This document shows, piece by piece, positions 11,839 to 22,362 of a DNA stretch of 64,000 bases. Position numbers and translations under genes: made by a program. Each line of letters begins with the position of its first letter. Position 1 is the stretch's first letter. The notes below the pieces were generated by a model. It ran no database searches, was not told the origin of the DNA, and saw nothing but the letters and a program-made list of their open reading frames with translations. This stretch comes from Rutstroemia sp. NJR-2017a BVV2 (Eukaryota > Ascomycota > Leotiomycetes > Helotiales > Rutstroemiaceae). The stretch is taken from positions 124,001 through 188,000 of the forward strand of contig NJPS01000054.1 in NCBI GenBank assembly GCA_002946415.1, written 5' to 3'.

Positions 11839-12988
11839 ATGGCTATTCTCACAGATGCACCTGCAAAATACAACATTGGAGAGACTTCGCAGAAGCAACA
11901 GTCCACTGTCACCGCAGCCCCACTCCTAATTCCCAAGCCCACTGGCACAAATGCATTATTTTCGCAGCCAAATGCCGTATACGGCGATTGGAGGGATGAT
12001 CTTTTGCGAGATGGTTACGCGGTAGTGAAGGGCGCGGTCCCTCATGAGCGGGCCGTCAAGTATGGAGAAGAAATGTTTTCTTACCTCGAGAACTTGTAAG
12101 TCTTGCCAAAAATGTTCCCAATACTAGGTGGATAAGCAATGCTAACTCATATGCGACAGCGCCGGTGGCCTTGGGTTTAAGCGTGATGACTTATCAACCG
12201 CTGTAGAATCCAACCTCCCAGTCATCAACGAGAAAGGCATGTGTCATGGATACGGAGTTGCACATGAATCTTTCGTGTGGGATATCCGACAAGAGCCTGG
12301 TGTCATCGACGCGTTTGAAAAGATCTATGACACTGAAGATCTCATTGTTTCTTTCGACGCCGTAAACTTCGGCTTCCCAAACCGCAAAGACCTCAAACCC
12401 AACACACCATGGCCACACCAAGATCAAGATCCTGCAAAGCCCGGTTTCAGATGTATGCAAGGCCTGGTGAACATCCTCCCTAACGGTCCTGAGGATGGGG
12501 GTTTGATTGTTTGTCCTGGCGCGTACAAACTCAGCGAAGAGTTCCACGAACAATTTAAAGATGAGCCAAATAAAATCTGGGCGTGGACAAAAGAATGGTA
12601 CGGTTTCACAGAGCAAGGGATGAAATGGCTGGAAGAAAAGGGTTGCAAATGGATCAAGGTGAACGCCGAGCCCGGAGATTTACTCTTATGGGATAGTCGC
12701 ACTCCTCACTATAACCTCTCGCCACAAGGGCAGAACTCTCGTTTCTGCGTGTATACCTGCTACATGCCAGTGGCTGATGCCACGAAAGAGCAGCTTATAA
12801 TCAAGAAAGATGCATTTGAGAGGACCAAGAGCACAACACACTGGCCGAATGCCATGCACGTGGGTGGACCGCCTGTCCTCAGGAATGGGGAAAGCTGTCC
12901 ACACAATACGGATAGTCCAAGAGAGGCTGTGAAATTAACAGAGAGAGGCTACCGCCTGACTGGTATTCCTTACCTTGAGAGTCTGTAA
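11839..12988 (+). CDS. phytanoyl-CoA dioxygenase (PhyH) family protein
   Basis: 361-residue non-haem Fe(II)/2-oxoglutarate-type oxygenase. Exons are 11839-12095 and 12160-12988 (TT|C join). The sequence shows WRDDLLRDGYAVVKGAVP, the usual N-terminal motif, then the metal-binding H-x-D as WPHQDQDP. The distal His lies in LLLWDSRTPHYNLSPQG, followed by the Arg-containing strand SRFCVYTCYMP. It lacks a signal peptide, so it is cytosolic or peroxisomal; the C-terminus (ESL) is not a classic PTS1. The likely reaction is hydroxylation or oxidative tailoring of a small molecule, which fits its place between a hydrolase and a regulator/transporter pair. Substrate not determinable. Confidence 0.9.
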
Positions 12989-13080
12989 ATTTACAAGGCG
13001 CCGACGCTTCTGAATGCAAGAGGTCGTAACGTTTTTATGCGGAATAGTTGTATTTATCGAATTTATTTTATCTGAGAGTC

Positions 13081-15476
13081 CTAATTTGGGTAATCAAATG
13101 CTGTTGTCGCAAGCTGGCTGAAACTTGACCAATCCCATCCTATCTCATCATCTGTCCACGGAGAGCAGATATTATGAGATAACACCGATGAAATTGAATT
13201 CACCTCTTGACCAGTGGCAGCAAGCTGTTGAGGAATAAATGCATGTTCATGAACCGCCATGGGAGAGAATTGTGGCGTGTTTTCCATTATTTCTGGACCA
13301 GTATCACGAGAACGTGAATCTTGGGGTTCCAATACTCCATTTCCTGATCTGCTAGATGACTGACCTGTCGGGTCATTTTGTTGTACAGTATTTCCGGATT
13401 GGACAACATGCTCATTCAGCATATCAAGAACGGAATGAAGCTTCCTATCATTTTTAAGTTTTTCGTATTGGAGTTTGGCGAAATCGCCGGCATTATGCAT
13501 AAGCTGCTTAGATTAGTTATGGCTTGGAATCTGGGACGACAAACTTAGTAGCCGAGATTCATCACTTACATTAAGATCAGATGCCCGCATTCTCGAGTTT
13601 GGGTGGATTATGAGATATATAGCAATGATGTACAACGCCTGTAACGGCGCGTGCAATGCTGAGAGACAGGGTTGCAAACCTTGATCCGCACCATCAATGA
13701 GTAATTTTATAATTCCTCTTGCGCTATTGACTGCCATCGATTGTCCGTTATGGATGACATAGTCCCAGGGATCCTGCTCTCTCGAAGATATCTCCATCGC
13801 ACCACGAATAGCTTCCTCGCTGATGAGGAGACTGTTTCGGGTTAATGTAATCATCCTATGGATTGGGTGTCAGTCAAGCTTAGTGTAGACCGTCTATACA
13901 TAACTCACGCGTTGTTATATTGTGCAGAAATAAACGCAGCGAAAGGATACATTTGTGGACTACACATAAGATCAGATCGTGGTTTGAGGCCTTCCGGTAA
14001 TCCATCTGCCCACTCGATAAGCGATTGAACACTTTCTCTGGTTGCCCGCACTTTCTCCACAACTATGTTTTCAAGACCTTCCCTAGAAACACCCTCCTCT
14101 CTCAGGGTATTCTTAATACAACGCCCACTGATCCCACTCAATAGTTTAGCGAAGCCGATTACGATGCCGGAGAAGTCAGGATCCCCAACTCCGCCGCCTC
14201 TAGAACGTGTGGAGTTATGACTTGGTTCTCGTTGATTGCAATCCGCATCATGGATTATTGACGCTCGGCCAACTTCGAAAGCAAAAGTCTTTTCATAGCT
14301 GTATATAATCCACCAAAGTCGCTGTTCTATCGTCGTGATTGTATCATCGATGTTGACTTGAGTCTGATGTGATGATTTCCTCCGATTGATACCCAGAGAT
14401 TGAGCCATGGATACACATATTCCAAGGGTGTGCCATGAGGCTGCAATCTGATCATGCCTTTTCAGACACAGAGAAAGAAGAAATGCAATCTGAACAGCTT
14501 CTAACGTACCCCAGGTCATTACATGACCGATAGCGCTTTGACAAAACGTAAGATAACATGAAGTTAAGTTTATAGACCATGGAGTTTTCGTGTCGAATGA
14601 ACCAATCGCAATCGATAGATAGAGTAAAAGCAGAGAACCCAACTTTCCCGCTCGTATACAGCTTAGTGGGTCCGTAGCCTGATCTAGTACTAGTTCGAAT
14701 TTGGCTTTTTCTAAAATCGGGAAAAGAGCATTAGTAATGTCAAAGTAACATTGGACAAATACTCGTGTATCATTCGCAGCTGGCAGATCCGGAAGATCAA
14801 AAGAAAACGGCATCTGCGATACCAATGATGGTTGTCCTTCAGCTAAACCAAATGAAGCTCTGAAATTTTTGGGAATACCCAGCCGGTAGAATGCCAAATC
14901 CAACCAGCCAGTGAGAACCTCAAGTGTATTTTGGCCACGAATTCTAGGTACCATCGGAAGCTTCCCCGTGAATGCAGGGGTACTTTGACTGCTGTGCTCT
15001 TCAATCTCAGTTCCAACTGTTTCTGAGTTACTTTCAAGAACATCATCTGCGCGATGCATGGTTTGTCTTGCCTGGGCAACAGAGCTGACTCCGCATTCAG
15101 ATATAGCGACGCTGGACCTGCGCTCTCCAGCAATCTCTGCCGCAGAGACGGGGGAATCTCGGCTAGAGCGAGCAAGCGTGCTGGGTGATCTTCGGCGCCC
15201 TCTTGTTAATGAGTTTCTGCGGCCTGCTTCGACACGCTCAACAGCGGCTCCAGGGCGACGTTTGTCTGTGGTTATGCAGGGAACACCGGCAATTATGCAT
15301 GCTTGGCACGAGGGATACTGTTCGTCACAACGAGTTTTCCGACTGCGGCAGTAGCTGCAGGCGAAAGTAAGCCGCTTTCGTCTTTTCGGTGCATGCTCCG
15401 GAGTGGGCTCCATCACGATAGACGTGAGTGCGAATGTTGTAGATGGTTCAGGTACTTCAGCCGAGCCGCCTGTCAT
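13081..15476 (-). CDS. Zn2Cys6 transcription factor with fungal_trans domain
   Basis: 759-residue binuclear zinc-cluster regulator. Exons are 15476-13909, 13855-13570 and 13506-13081 (last acceptor ambiguous by one codon). The cluster FACSYCRSRKTRCDEQYPSC continues QACIIAGVPC, giving C40-x2-C43-x6-C50-x6-C57-x2-C60-x6-C67, preceded by a basic KRRKR. A Ser/Arg-rich linker follows, then the middle homology region with FVQCYFDITNALFPILEK and LSIAIGSF. The C-terminal tail is polar, with an aromatic/acidic end (DDEIGWDWSSF) that looks like an activation segment. I chose Met at 15476, just before the zinc cluster. The frame stays open for another 171 codons upstream, but that part runs antisense into the neighbouring MFS exon and has no protein-like character. 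Met at 15413 is an alternative. It probably regulates the adjacent MFS, PhyH and hydrolase genes. Confidence 0.9.
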
Positions 15477-15804
15477 GCTCAATCGGCAAATAATTTTCTG
15501 TGCAGAGATGAGGAGAACTGGATTCCGAAGGTTGGGACAAGTACAAGAGCAATGAAGAAGCAAAGTTCGTCGGTTCGGTAACTTATATACAGGGGGCGAC
15601 TCCGGAAATGTGGGGGAGAGAAGTGCGGGGAAGTGTTGCTGGTTTGACGCTATGGTCCCACTATCGGGCCAAAAATGCTTTATCTGGTCTGTGCATCCGG
15701 GGTAGCAAGTTCTCGGGACGTATAAATATGGACGATGATATCTCGATAACGAATGTCTCTTTTCGTTTCCGCAGCATCGACTATCGCAGCTTCGGAACGC
15801 GGCC
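15477..15804. promoter_or_regulatory. divergent promoter between Zn2Cys6 regulator and MFS gene
   Basis: 328 bp between head-to-head starts. It includes a TATA-like CTTATATAC near 15581 (readable toward the regulator) and scattered CCGG/CGG triplets (about 15601, 15698, 15797) that could serve zinc-cluster proteins. No direct test is possible from sequence. Confidence 0.35.
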
Positions 15805-17520
15805 ATGGAAGACAAGAATCCTGATACCATCACAGTGGAGCACCTGGAAGGGAGTGATCTCAAATCTCCTGCTCGACAGACATTAGGAACTGTCCAGCTC
15901 CTTGACAGTAACACCATCGTCTTAATTCCAACTCCTAGTCCGGATCCAAAGGGTAAGACCTGTCCCTGCTCTAGGGGCGACTCTGACACATCTTTCTAGA
16001 CCCTCTCAATCTCCCCAACTGGCATAAATGGGTTATCATCGTCCTTGTTGCTGTTTACTCTGCATTTTCCGTCCTGGCAACTTCTGGCCTGGGTGGTGTG
16101 TTTCCAGAGGTTGAGAAGCTATATCCACCGTCAGAAGCCACACGGGCGACCGATCTTCTTACCTATCCTACATTGTTTATGGGCATTGGTAATCTCCTAA
16201 GCATGCCTCTTTCCATAACGTTTGGCCGTCGCCCAGTATTTCTGTTAAGTCTCATTACTTTTGTTGCTGCATCTATATGGTGCGCTTGCGCCAAGGATCT
16301 AAGCACTCATATTGCTGGTCGCGATGTGCTCTCAATGGCGGCCGGCCAAAGCGAAGCTCTCGCTCCCATGATAGTCCAAGAGATCCACTTCCTGCATCAG
16401 CGTGGGGCGAGGGTTACATGGTTTGTGAGCATACAAGTTTCACTTACGGCGCTCGGGTTTGTGTCAACGACGTACCTCGTCTCGAGCCCAGGACTCGGCT
16501 GGTGGTATGGTATCTTAGCGATTATCAGTGCCGTTACTTTGATCCTTTCGTACTTCTTCTTAGTCGAGACCACTTATGACCGCCCGGCGGATGCCAATGG
16601 TAAGATCAATTCCCACTGTTGATAAAATGGCAAGTAGTAACATCGAAACAGAAGGAGCAGTACATCTTCAATTTGATCGAGAAGGTAACGTGGATCGCGT
16701 GGGTGATGTTTCGAAGGTTGTGCGCCTCACAACGGCCGATGGTGTTGTGCTCGACCACGAGAAATTTGGACCAAGGACCTGGAAATACAATCTGAAAATA
16801 TTCCATCTGCAACCTAACTGGAAGGCAGTCATCGGCTTCTACAAGGACACCTTTCAAGGTCTCATCCTTCCAAGTATGCTATGGCTCCTTCTTCTCAACG
16901 GCGCATTCTTGGGAGTATACGTGTTTCAGGTGTCGACTTTCAGCCAGGTTCTTGTGAAACCACCGTACAACTTCAAATCGGAGTGGCTGGGATTTGTTCA
17001 GATGGCCCAAATCATCACTTGCATGGTTATGCTTCCTCTTCTTGGATATGGCTCGGACTTGACAGTGAAGCTGATGAGCAAGCTACGCAAAGGAATATAT
17101 GAACCAGAGTATCGACTAATCGCGTTGGTAATTCCTTCGCTTGCAGTCGTAATCTCTTGTGTTATATTTGGGAAAGCAGCTGCGAGCCCCACAAAGTGGT
17201 CTTGGGCAGCTATTGTGGTGCCTTATCACCTGGGTTACTTTGGCTTTCTGGGTGCAAATTTGGTGGGCATCACTTATGTGGTCGACAGTTTCCAGCGTGC
17301 CGCGGGGCCTCTTTTGCTGCTTATCTGTGCTGGTCGCGGCTTCATATCCTTCGCACTGGGATATTCGACTGTGCCACTCGTCTCTCAGATCGGGTACGAT
17401 GGTGGAATGAATATTTACGCCATCATCTGTGGCGCACTCAGCGTATTGGGTATCCCGGTCTATTTCTTTGGAAAGAGGATTCGGCAGTGGGCGACAGAAC
17501 ATTATACGGCGAAAGAATAA
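15805..17520 (+). CDS. DHA1-type MFS transporter (Hol1/polyamine-like)
   Basis: 538-residue drug:H+ antiporter-type carrier with 12 predicted membrane segments. Exons are 15805-15952, 16000-16599 and 16652-17520, joined at PDPK|DPLN and ADAN|EGAV. The signature DPLNLPNWHKW just before TM1 marks the fungal DHA1/SVOP-like branch. The TM2-3 loop is ITFGRRPVFLLS (motif A), and GRDVLSMAAGQSEALAP corresponds to motif C/TM4. A long cytosolic loop with FHLQPNWKAVIGFYKDTFQG joins the two halves. It diverges from the Zn2Cys6 gene, a common pairing in which the regulator controls its own exporter. Likely an exporter or importer for the product or substrate of the CocE/PhyH pair; direction and compound unknown. 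Confidence 0.9.
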
Positions 17521-18249
17521 TTGTTAGAATGGGGGTTAGTTTGATGCGCGGTGGCTGAAAGAAGTATGAACATCGACGTTGAGCAAGTAATTCGAGTTGA
17601 TGGCCTTGCAGTTCGCTTCCTGAACCCCTAGAAGAGACAGGGCTAGAGATATTCTCAATTTCGTAAATGAACACATTTAACTCAGTGCTTCCGATTGTGC
17701 ACCAGTCGTGAACGTTCACTTACTTGAACCAGCATCAACTCATGTATCCTAGTCTTTATGACTCCGACGGCCAACGCCGTGGCACCATTGTTTGCGGTTT
17801 TACCACATATACTTCCTGGGCGGTATTAGTGTCAAAGGAAAGGTTGATATTGCAGATAAAATGTTTCTCGGCTTCGATCGCTTTTTCTCCGTCGATAAAT
17901 CGATCCCCCAAGACCGAACGACGAAAGCAAAATCAATTTCCGTGTAAGCGGTCCAAGAGTGGTAGAGAGTTACTGATATATCAAATACAGGCGGTGTATA
18001 TCGGATCGATATGAGCTGTAAGAAAACAGAACGAGGAGAGAAAGTGAAGGTTCTTTTCGCTTGGAGCTTGCAAGACCCACGCGTGCCACGGGACCTGCGC
18101 AAAACTGCGCGGTTGCTGTAAAGGTCGCGACGTGCAGTCGCATGACGTCATTGAATGTTAGTCGAATCAAATGTCTACACCAATTTGGACATTGAACGTC
18201 GAAATCTGTGGATGAGTACTTACTTCAATCCCTTCAAGAAACTATCGCC
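17521..18249. other. intergenic region upstream of the Kelch gene
   Basis: About 730 bp between two plus-strand genes. No convincing gene is present. It holds the CRE palindrome listed separately. Confidence 0.4.
18143..18150. promoter_or_regulatory. CRE-type bZIP site TGACGTCA
   Basis: A perfect TGACGTCA palindrome about 100 bp upstream of the Kelch-protein start. This is the consensus for ATF/CREB-type bZIP factors such as fungal Atf1 or HacA relatives. A chance match in a window this size is not very unlikely, so the function is a suggestion. Confidence 0.4.
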
Positions 18250-19482
18250 ATGGAAGTCGCAGCAGCAGCATATGGTGCGGAAACCGTCGTCGAAGGCGGC
18301 ATCGCTGCATATTTCTTGGCAAAATCAACGCTGCCCCTCAAAGCCCGTCTCGAACATATCGCCACAACCGGCTCACTGCCACGATCATCTCACACTTTAG
18401 CTGTCATCAGCGACAGAGCTTACATTTTCGGTGGTGCGGATAGCGGAAATGAAGTGGTTCCAAATGATCTACATGAGCTTCACATCCCGACGGACGAGAC
18501 CACAACGGCAGTCCTGAGAACAATTTCGGCAGCCGAACAAGGCAAAGAAGCCGTACCATCGTCTCGAATTGGACATTCAGCTGCCGTAGCTCGTGATCGG
18601 ATGTTTGTTTTTGGTGGTCGAGCTAGCAAAAAGTCCGAAGTCCTGTCTGAGCACGGTCGCATTTGGGTTATGGATCCTGTAGATTCACGTTGGACATTCC
18701 TTGACCCTCCACCAAACACCACCTATCCGAATCCTCGATGTTTCCATGCTAGCACATCAAGCCCCGATGGCAAAACAATTTTCATCCATGGCGGCATGTC
18801 TCCAGATGGGTCATATCTTGCGGACGTGTGGGGATTCTACCTTGACGAAGGGAAGTGGGAAAGGCTGCCGGATGCACCTACTCCTCCGCGAATTAACACA
18901 AGCCTTGCGTGTGGACAAGGCAAGCTGTGGAGGTTCGGAGGTAGGGGTAATGGAGAAACACTTGGGGGCGCTCTTGACTTTCTGGAGTTGCCCAAAAATG
19001 GCACAATTGAAGATCCCGTAGAAACCGCCAAGCTAGACCGATGGCAAACATGGAGTTTTGGTGAGTCTTCGAAAATACCTTCACCACGAAGCTCTGGCGC
19101 CTTACACTTCATCACTACTGGAAACGGACGGGATTATCTCCTCCTTGTATTAGGCGAGGGAGACAAGTCGAAGGAATCGACCCAAGAAAATCTCCTCGCG
19201 GACCTCTGGGCCTACCAACTGCCAGCACCCACATTCTCTGGCGCAGGAGTAAAAGATGCAATTCGAGGAGCCCTGCCGAAGGTGGAAACCCACGAAGGAG
19301 AATGGTCTCAGCTCGAAATCACGAATATAAAAGTTGGCGAAGATGAGAAGAAAGATGGAACATGGACCGGCAGAAGTCAATTTGGAACTGCAATGACAGG
19401 ATCCAAGCAATTTATGATTTGGGGTGGCGTGAACCCACGTGATGAGACGCTCGGAGATGGGTGGCGTATCATCGTGGAATAA
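18250..19482 (+). CDS. Kelch-repeat beta-propeller protein
   Basis: About 410 residues, single exon. Kelch blades are visible as HTLAVISDRAYIFGGAD, RIGHSAAVARDRMFVFGGR, RCFHASTSSPDGKTIFIHGG, RINTSLACGQGKLWRFGGRG and QFGTAMTGSKQFMIWGGVNP, each with the GG pair and many followed by a W/Y-containing strand. It therefore folds as a propeller of five or six blades. No signal peptide or membrane segment is seen, and no extra domain is fused. The Met at 18250 (MEVAAAAYGAETVVEGG) is chosen; an in-frame Met at 18208 would add 14 residues. Proteins of this type are scaffolds or binding partners, and the partner cannot be named here. It ends 78 bp from the convergent nucleoside hydrolase gene. Confidence 0.85.
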   Translation: MEVAAAAYGAETVVEGGIAAYFLAKSTLPLKARLEHIATTGSLPRSSHTLAVISDRAYIFGGADSGNEVVPNDLHELHIPTDETTTAVLRTISAAEQGKEAVPSSRIGHSAAVARDRMFVFGGRASKKSEVLSEHGRIWVMDPVDSRWTFLDPPPNTTYPNPRCFHASTSSPDGKTIFIHGGMSPDGSYLADVWGFYLDEGKWERLPDAPTPPRINTSLACGQGKLWRFGGRGNGETLGGALDFLELPKNGTIEDPVETAKLDRWQTWSFGESSKIPSPRSSGALHFITTGNGRDYLLLVLGEGDKSKESTQENLLADLWAYQLPAPTFSGAGVKDAIRGALPKVETHEGEWSQLEITNIKVGEDEKKDGTWTGRSQFGTAMTGSKQFMIWGGVNPRDETLGDGWRIIVE

Positions 19483-19560
19483 GATATTGGGTGATTGATT
19501 TCGTGAATTAATTACAGTAATAATACGATTGCTAGTAAATGAATGCCTCAATCACAAATT

Positions 19561-20805
19561 TCACCTCCCCATTGTAGAACAGGTCCTAGGATGCTGTACT
19601 GCTCTCTTGATCATGGTTTTCAGCTTGTCGCCGTCAATCTTATTCACGTAAGTGACATTCCTGAGCCCTGGCGGCATGAGGGCCGATTGGTACGCATGGA
19701 TGTTTCCGTATGAGGGTGATCCATATGAGATATCGACGTCCACATAGACTAAAACCAGAGTTAGCAGGGCGGCATGTTTATTCCGGAAAACTTACAAGTA
19801 GTGGTGTTTTTGATGATAGATGAATCTACCATGATCGCGGCAGCAGTTTCATCCCAGAATGGAAAAATTGTTCCATAATGATCGTGAACCATCTTGGAAT
19901 ATGGGTTCTTGACCTCATAGATTTCATCAAGGAAATCCTGGCTGCTGATAACTTGGTTCGCAACATTTCCAGCAAAAGTAATCTTGGGGAAATTGGCGGT
20001 AAATGCAATCTTCGCAGCTTCAGGGTCGATCATCAAATTAATGTCAGAATTGATGTCAGCTTGGTTCACAGTTCCAGTCACCTCCAGTAGGTTGACGTCA
20101 ATGTAACCACCCATAATTACGAGCTCCTTCGCAAGGCTTGCGAATTGGTCATCGCTGCGGACAGCCAGAGCGATATTGGTCATTGACCCACCGGCGTAGA
20201 TAGAGACCTTTCCGGGGTATCTGTGGACCATCTCAATCATAAAAGCAGAAGCACTCTGACTCTTTTTCAAGCCTTGAATGGAAGCATTGGAGGGAAATCC
20301 TTCCAGGAATGCCGATTCCACAACACGGAAAGGATTATCCCCAGACGTAGGATCCGAACCCTCCGCTTCCGCAGTCGCATTGTATGGAGCGAAGGCACCT
20401 TGCCACGGAAGTACACCGTGCACTGACTCCCATGCTTGAAACCGATTTGGGGTGTTGATGAGGGGAAACGTAGATCCGGGAACGACCGGAATGCAACTCG
20501 TAAGGTTTCCAAGAGAGAGAGTAGCGAGTGCATGCAGTGCGACTTGGTGTTGCCATGTATCGGCGGTACCTGGAAATGTCAATCATACTTTTTCAACTGA
20601 CAAAGGAGTTGAACGCACATGATGTTAGACCTAAGATCTCCCACCCAGCATCCAATGCCATGAGGAATGGAATGAAGCCTGTAGAACTCCAATCGTTGTC
20701 CATGATGACATATTTGACATCTTCATGAGACTTGTTAGCTGCATATGTTCCTGTTGGGATGGCAAGAAGGCCCAAAAGCCAGGCAGCAACACGTGAAGAC
20801 TTCAT
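19561..20805 (-). CDS. secreted inosine/uridine-preferring nucleoside hydrolase
   Basis: 382 residues. Exons are 20805-20619, 20569-19796 and 19748-19561. Residues 1-22 form a signal peptide (MKSSRVAAWLLGLLAIPTGTYA). The N-terminal nucleoside-binding strand reads VIMDNDWSSTGFIPFLMALD, where the family's usual DxDxxxDD calcium site is only partly kept (DND, no DD). Later blocks are typical: KVSIYAGGSMTNIALAVR, ELVIMGGY, and the late FWDETAAAIMVD. Several N-x-S/T sites support secretion. It would release ribose from purine or pyrimidine ribosides outside the cell, for salvage or to act on host nucleosides. A TATA-like GATATTTATATC lies about 50 bp upstream. Confidence 0.88.
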
Positions 20806-20851
20806 CTTGACAGTTGAACGATGACCTGCTCTGTAAGTAGGTCGCCATGTT

Positions 20852-20863
20852 GATATTTATATC
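20852..20863 (-). promoter_or_regulatory. TATA-like element of the nucleoside hydrolase gene
   Basis: GATATTTATATC, containing TATAAATA on the minus strand, about 50 bp upstream of the ATG. Confidence 0.4.
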
Positions 20864-21717
20864 GGCCACCGGGCCCTTTTCGGGTCATCGGTGCCAGTTC
20901 ATCTGTTCACGTTCACCGCAAATACAAGACACATCCAGGCACGTTAAGATACGGTGTATAATAAATACAAAAACTCTTATGAATTACCCCACCTCCGGAC
21001 TGTAAATGTGCTTATCGGACATTCAATTGATTCAATCAGGATAAGAAACTCATTCCGGCTATCACCGCAGATCCACCAGAGATAGGACTAGAGTGGAGCT
21101 GAGTTTTTTCCATGCACTTATTCCTACAGAGTAACGTTAATATACGGATGTGGATAGGTAGTTGGACAACAAGAACAAATACTCACTGCTTTTATATTTT
21201 CAACTCCATGGCTCCTCGAGACATCCTAGAAGCAAAAGGCCATATATTATATAAATACCTACTGCAGACAGACTTGTGTCACGTCCATGATCAAAATTAC
21301 CCGACAGCTGCCTCGAATTCCCAGAACATAAGTGGGGCCATCCAATGTACAGATGTGATACAAATACATTGGAAAGAAAATTTTCAACACCCTCAGGTAA
21401 TGCGGAAGTTGTACAATGTACAATGTCTCGGTGACGAAGACAACAAGTGCGCAGACACTGAGTCTGAGATAACACATGCTCATTTAGAAATTCTTCATGG
21501 GATCACCTGTGAATCGCTGTTGCAAGTTTGCCACCTACGACCTTCGTGAATTGGGGAACCGCCGTGTGGCACAATGAATGATCGTGGCCGGACTTTTATC
21601 AACGCAGTGTATAAAGGCGAGCAGCAACTGACGGACGGAGCCGATCAAGTACTGTTTTCGATTTGAAGGAAGCGTCAATTTATCTTCTGTTGAGGAAACA
21701 TACACAGACATCCCTCT

Positions 21718-21850
21718 CACTGGGCTGTGCAAAAATAATCCGCTCCGTTCGGATATCCTGAACCGCTCCGTTGGCTATTCATTAAGGGATAATCCGCTCC
21801 GGCCTGAAACGGGCTGCTAGGTGGGAGGGAGGCTCTCACTAGCAGCCCAG
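21718..21850. repeat. short hAT-like relic with direct and inverted repeats
   Basis: The stretch begins CACTGGGCTGTGCAAAAA, resembling hAT terminal repeats. Two identical 13-bp copies of ATAATCCGCTCCG follow at 21735-21747 and 21789-21801, with a third partial copy (AACCGCTCCGTT) between them. Next is a perfect 10-bp inverted repeat, GGGCTGCTAG at 21811-21820 and CTAGCAGCCC at 21839-21848, enclosing 18 bp. No transposase is nearby. Assignment to hAT is by resemblance only. Confidence 0.35.
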
Positions 21851-22362
21851 CTAGCAGGAAGTTCGATGTTCAATTGACAATGTGCGGTATGGCACGATCA
21901 TGAAGTACTTCCCTGATAAAGTATGCAATAATTGGCTACATTCCATGCTGCTGATTGTACCAGCATATCATAGAATTTTGTATACTACTGAATAGTCTCT
22001 TACCTCACCTATTCTACACATGATACATTTCGCGAGATATTGCATTGGTGCTAACTCAGTACTGAGTTTCGACAGGTATGGATGTCGCCGAATTTAGGTT
22101 GGCACTCCATTTTAGGTTGCATATGCAGCTAACAGCACTGTATCAAAGCCCTTCATCGGATAGCGACACGATTCTTCAACTAAGTTCACCCTGATGCAAG
22201 GGGTACTGTTTGTGTTTCCGCACTTCTGCTTGCTGAATTTCAGTATATCCTACAATTCATGGATAGCCTATATGTATCGGTCATTACAACCTCAATTCCC
22301 CATCGACCACAGAGTCACAAATTTTGAAACCTAAGAATATTCGGATAATACTTCTATTCAAC

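Larger units (their letters stand above)
20806..22362. other. AT-rich intergenic region with transposon-like relic
   Basis: 1.56 kb between the divergent nucleoside hydrolase and Rtg2-like genes. Short open stretches (for example 21112-21549 plus) have no recognisable content. A hAT-like relic is described separately at about 21718-21850. The remainder looks like ordinary AT-rich spacer. Confidence 0.4.

Noticed and set aside
15477..15989. Open frame extending 171 codons upstream of the Zn2Cys6 start
   Set aside because: It runs antisense through the divergent promoter and the first coding exon of the MFS gene and has no protein-like composition. The Met at 15476, just before the zinc cluster, is a better start.
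21112..21549. 145-codon plus-strand open frame in the spacer
   Set aside because: No domain, signal peptide or coding-like composition, and the minus strand is equally open. Treated as chance.
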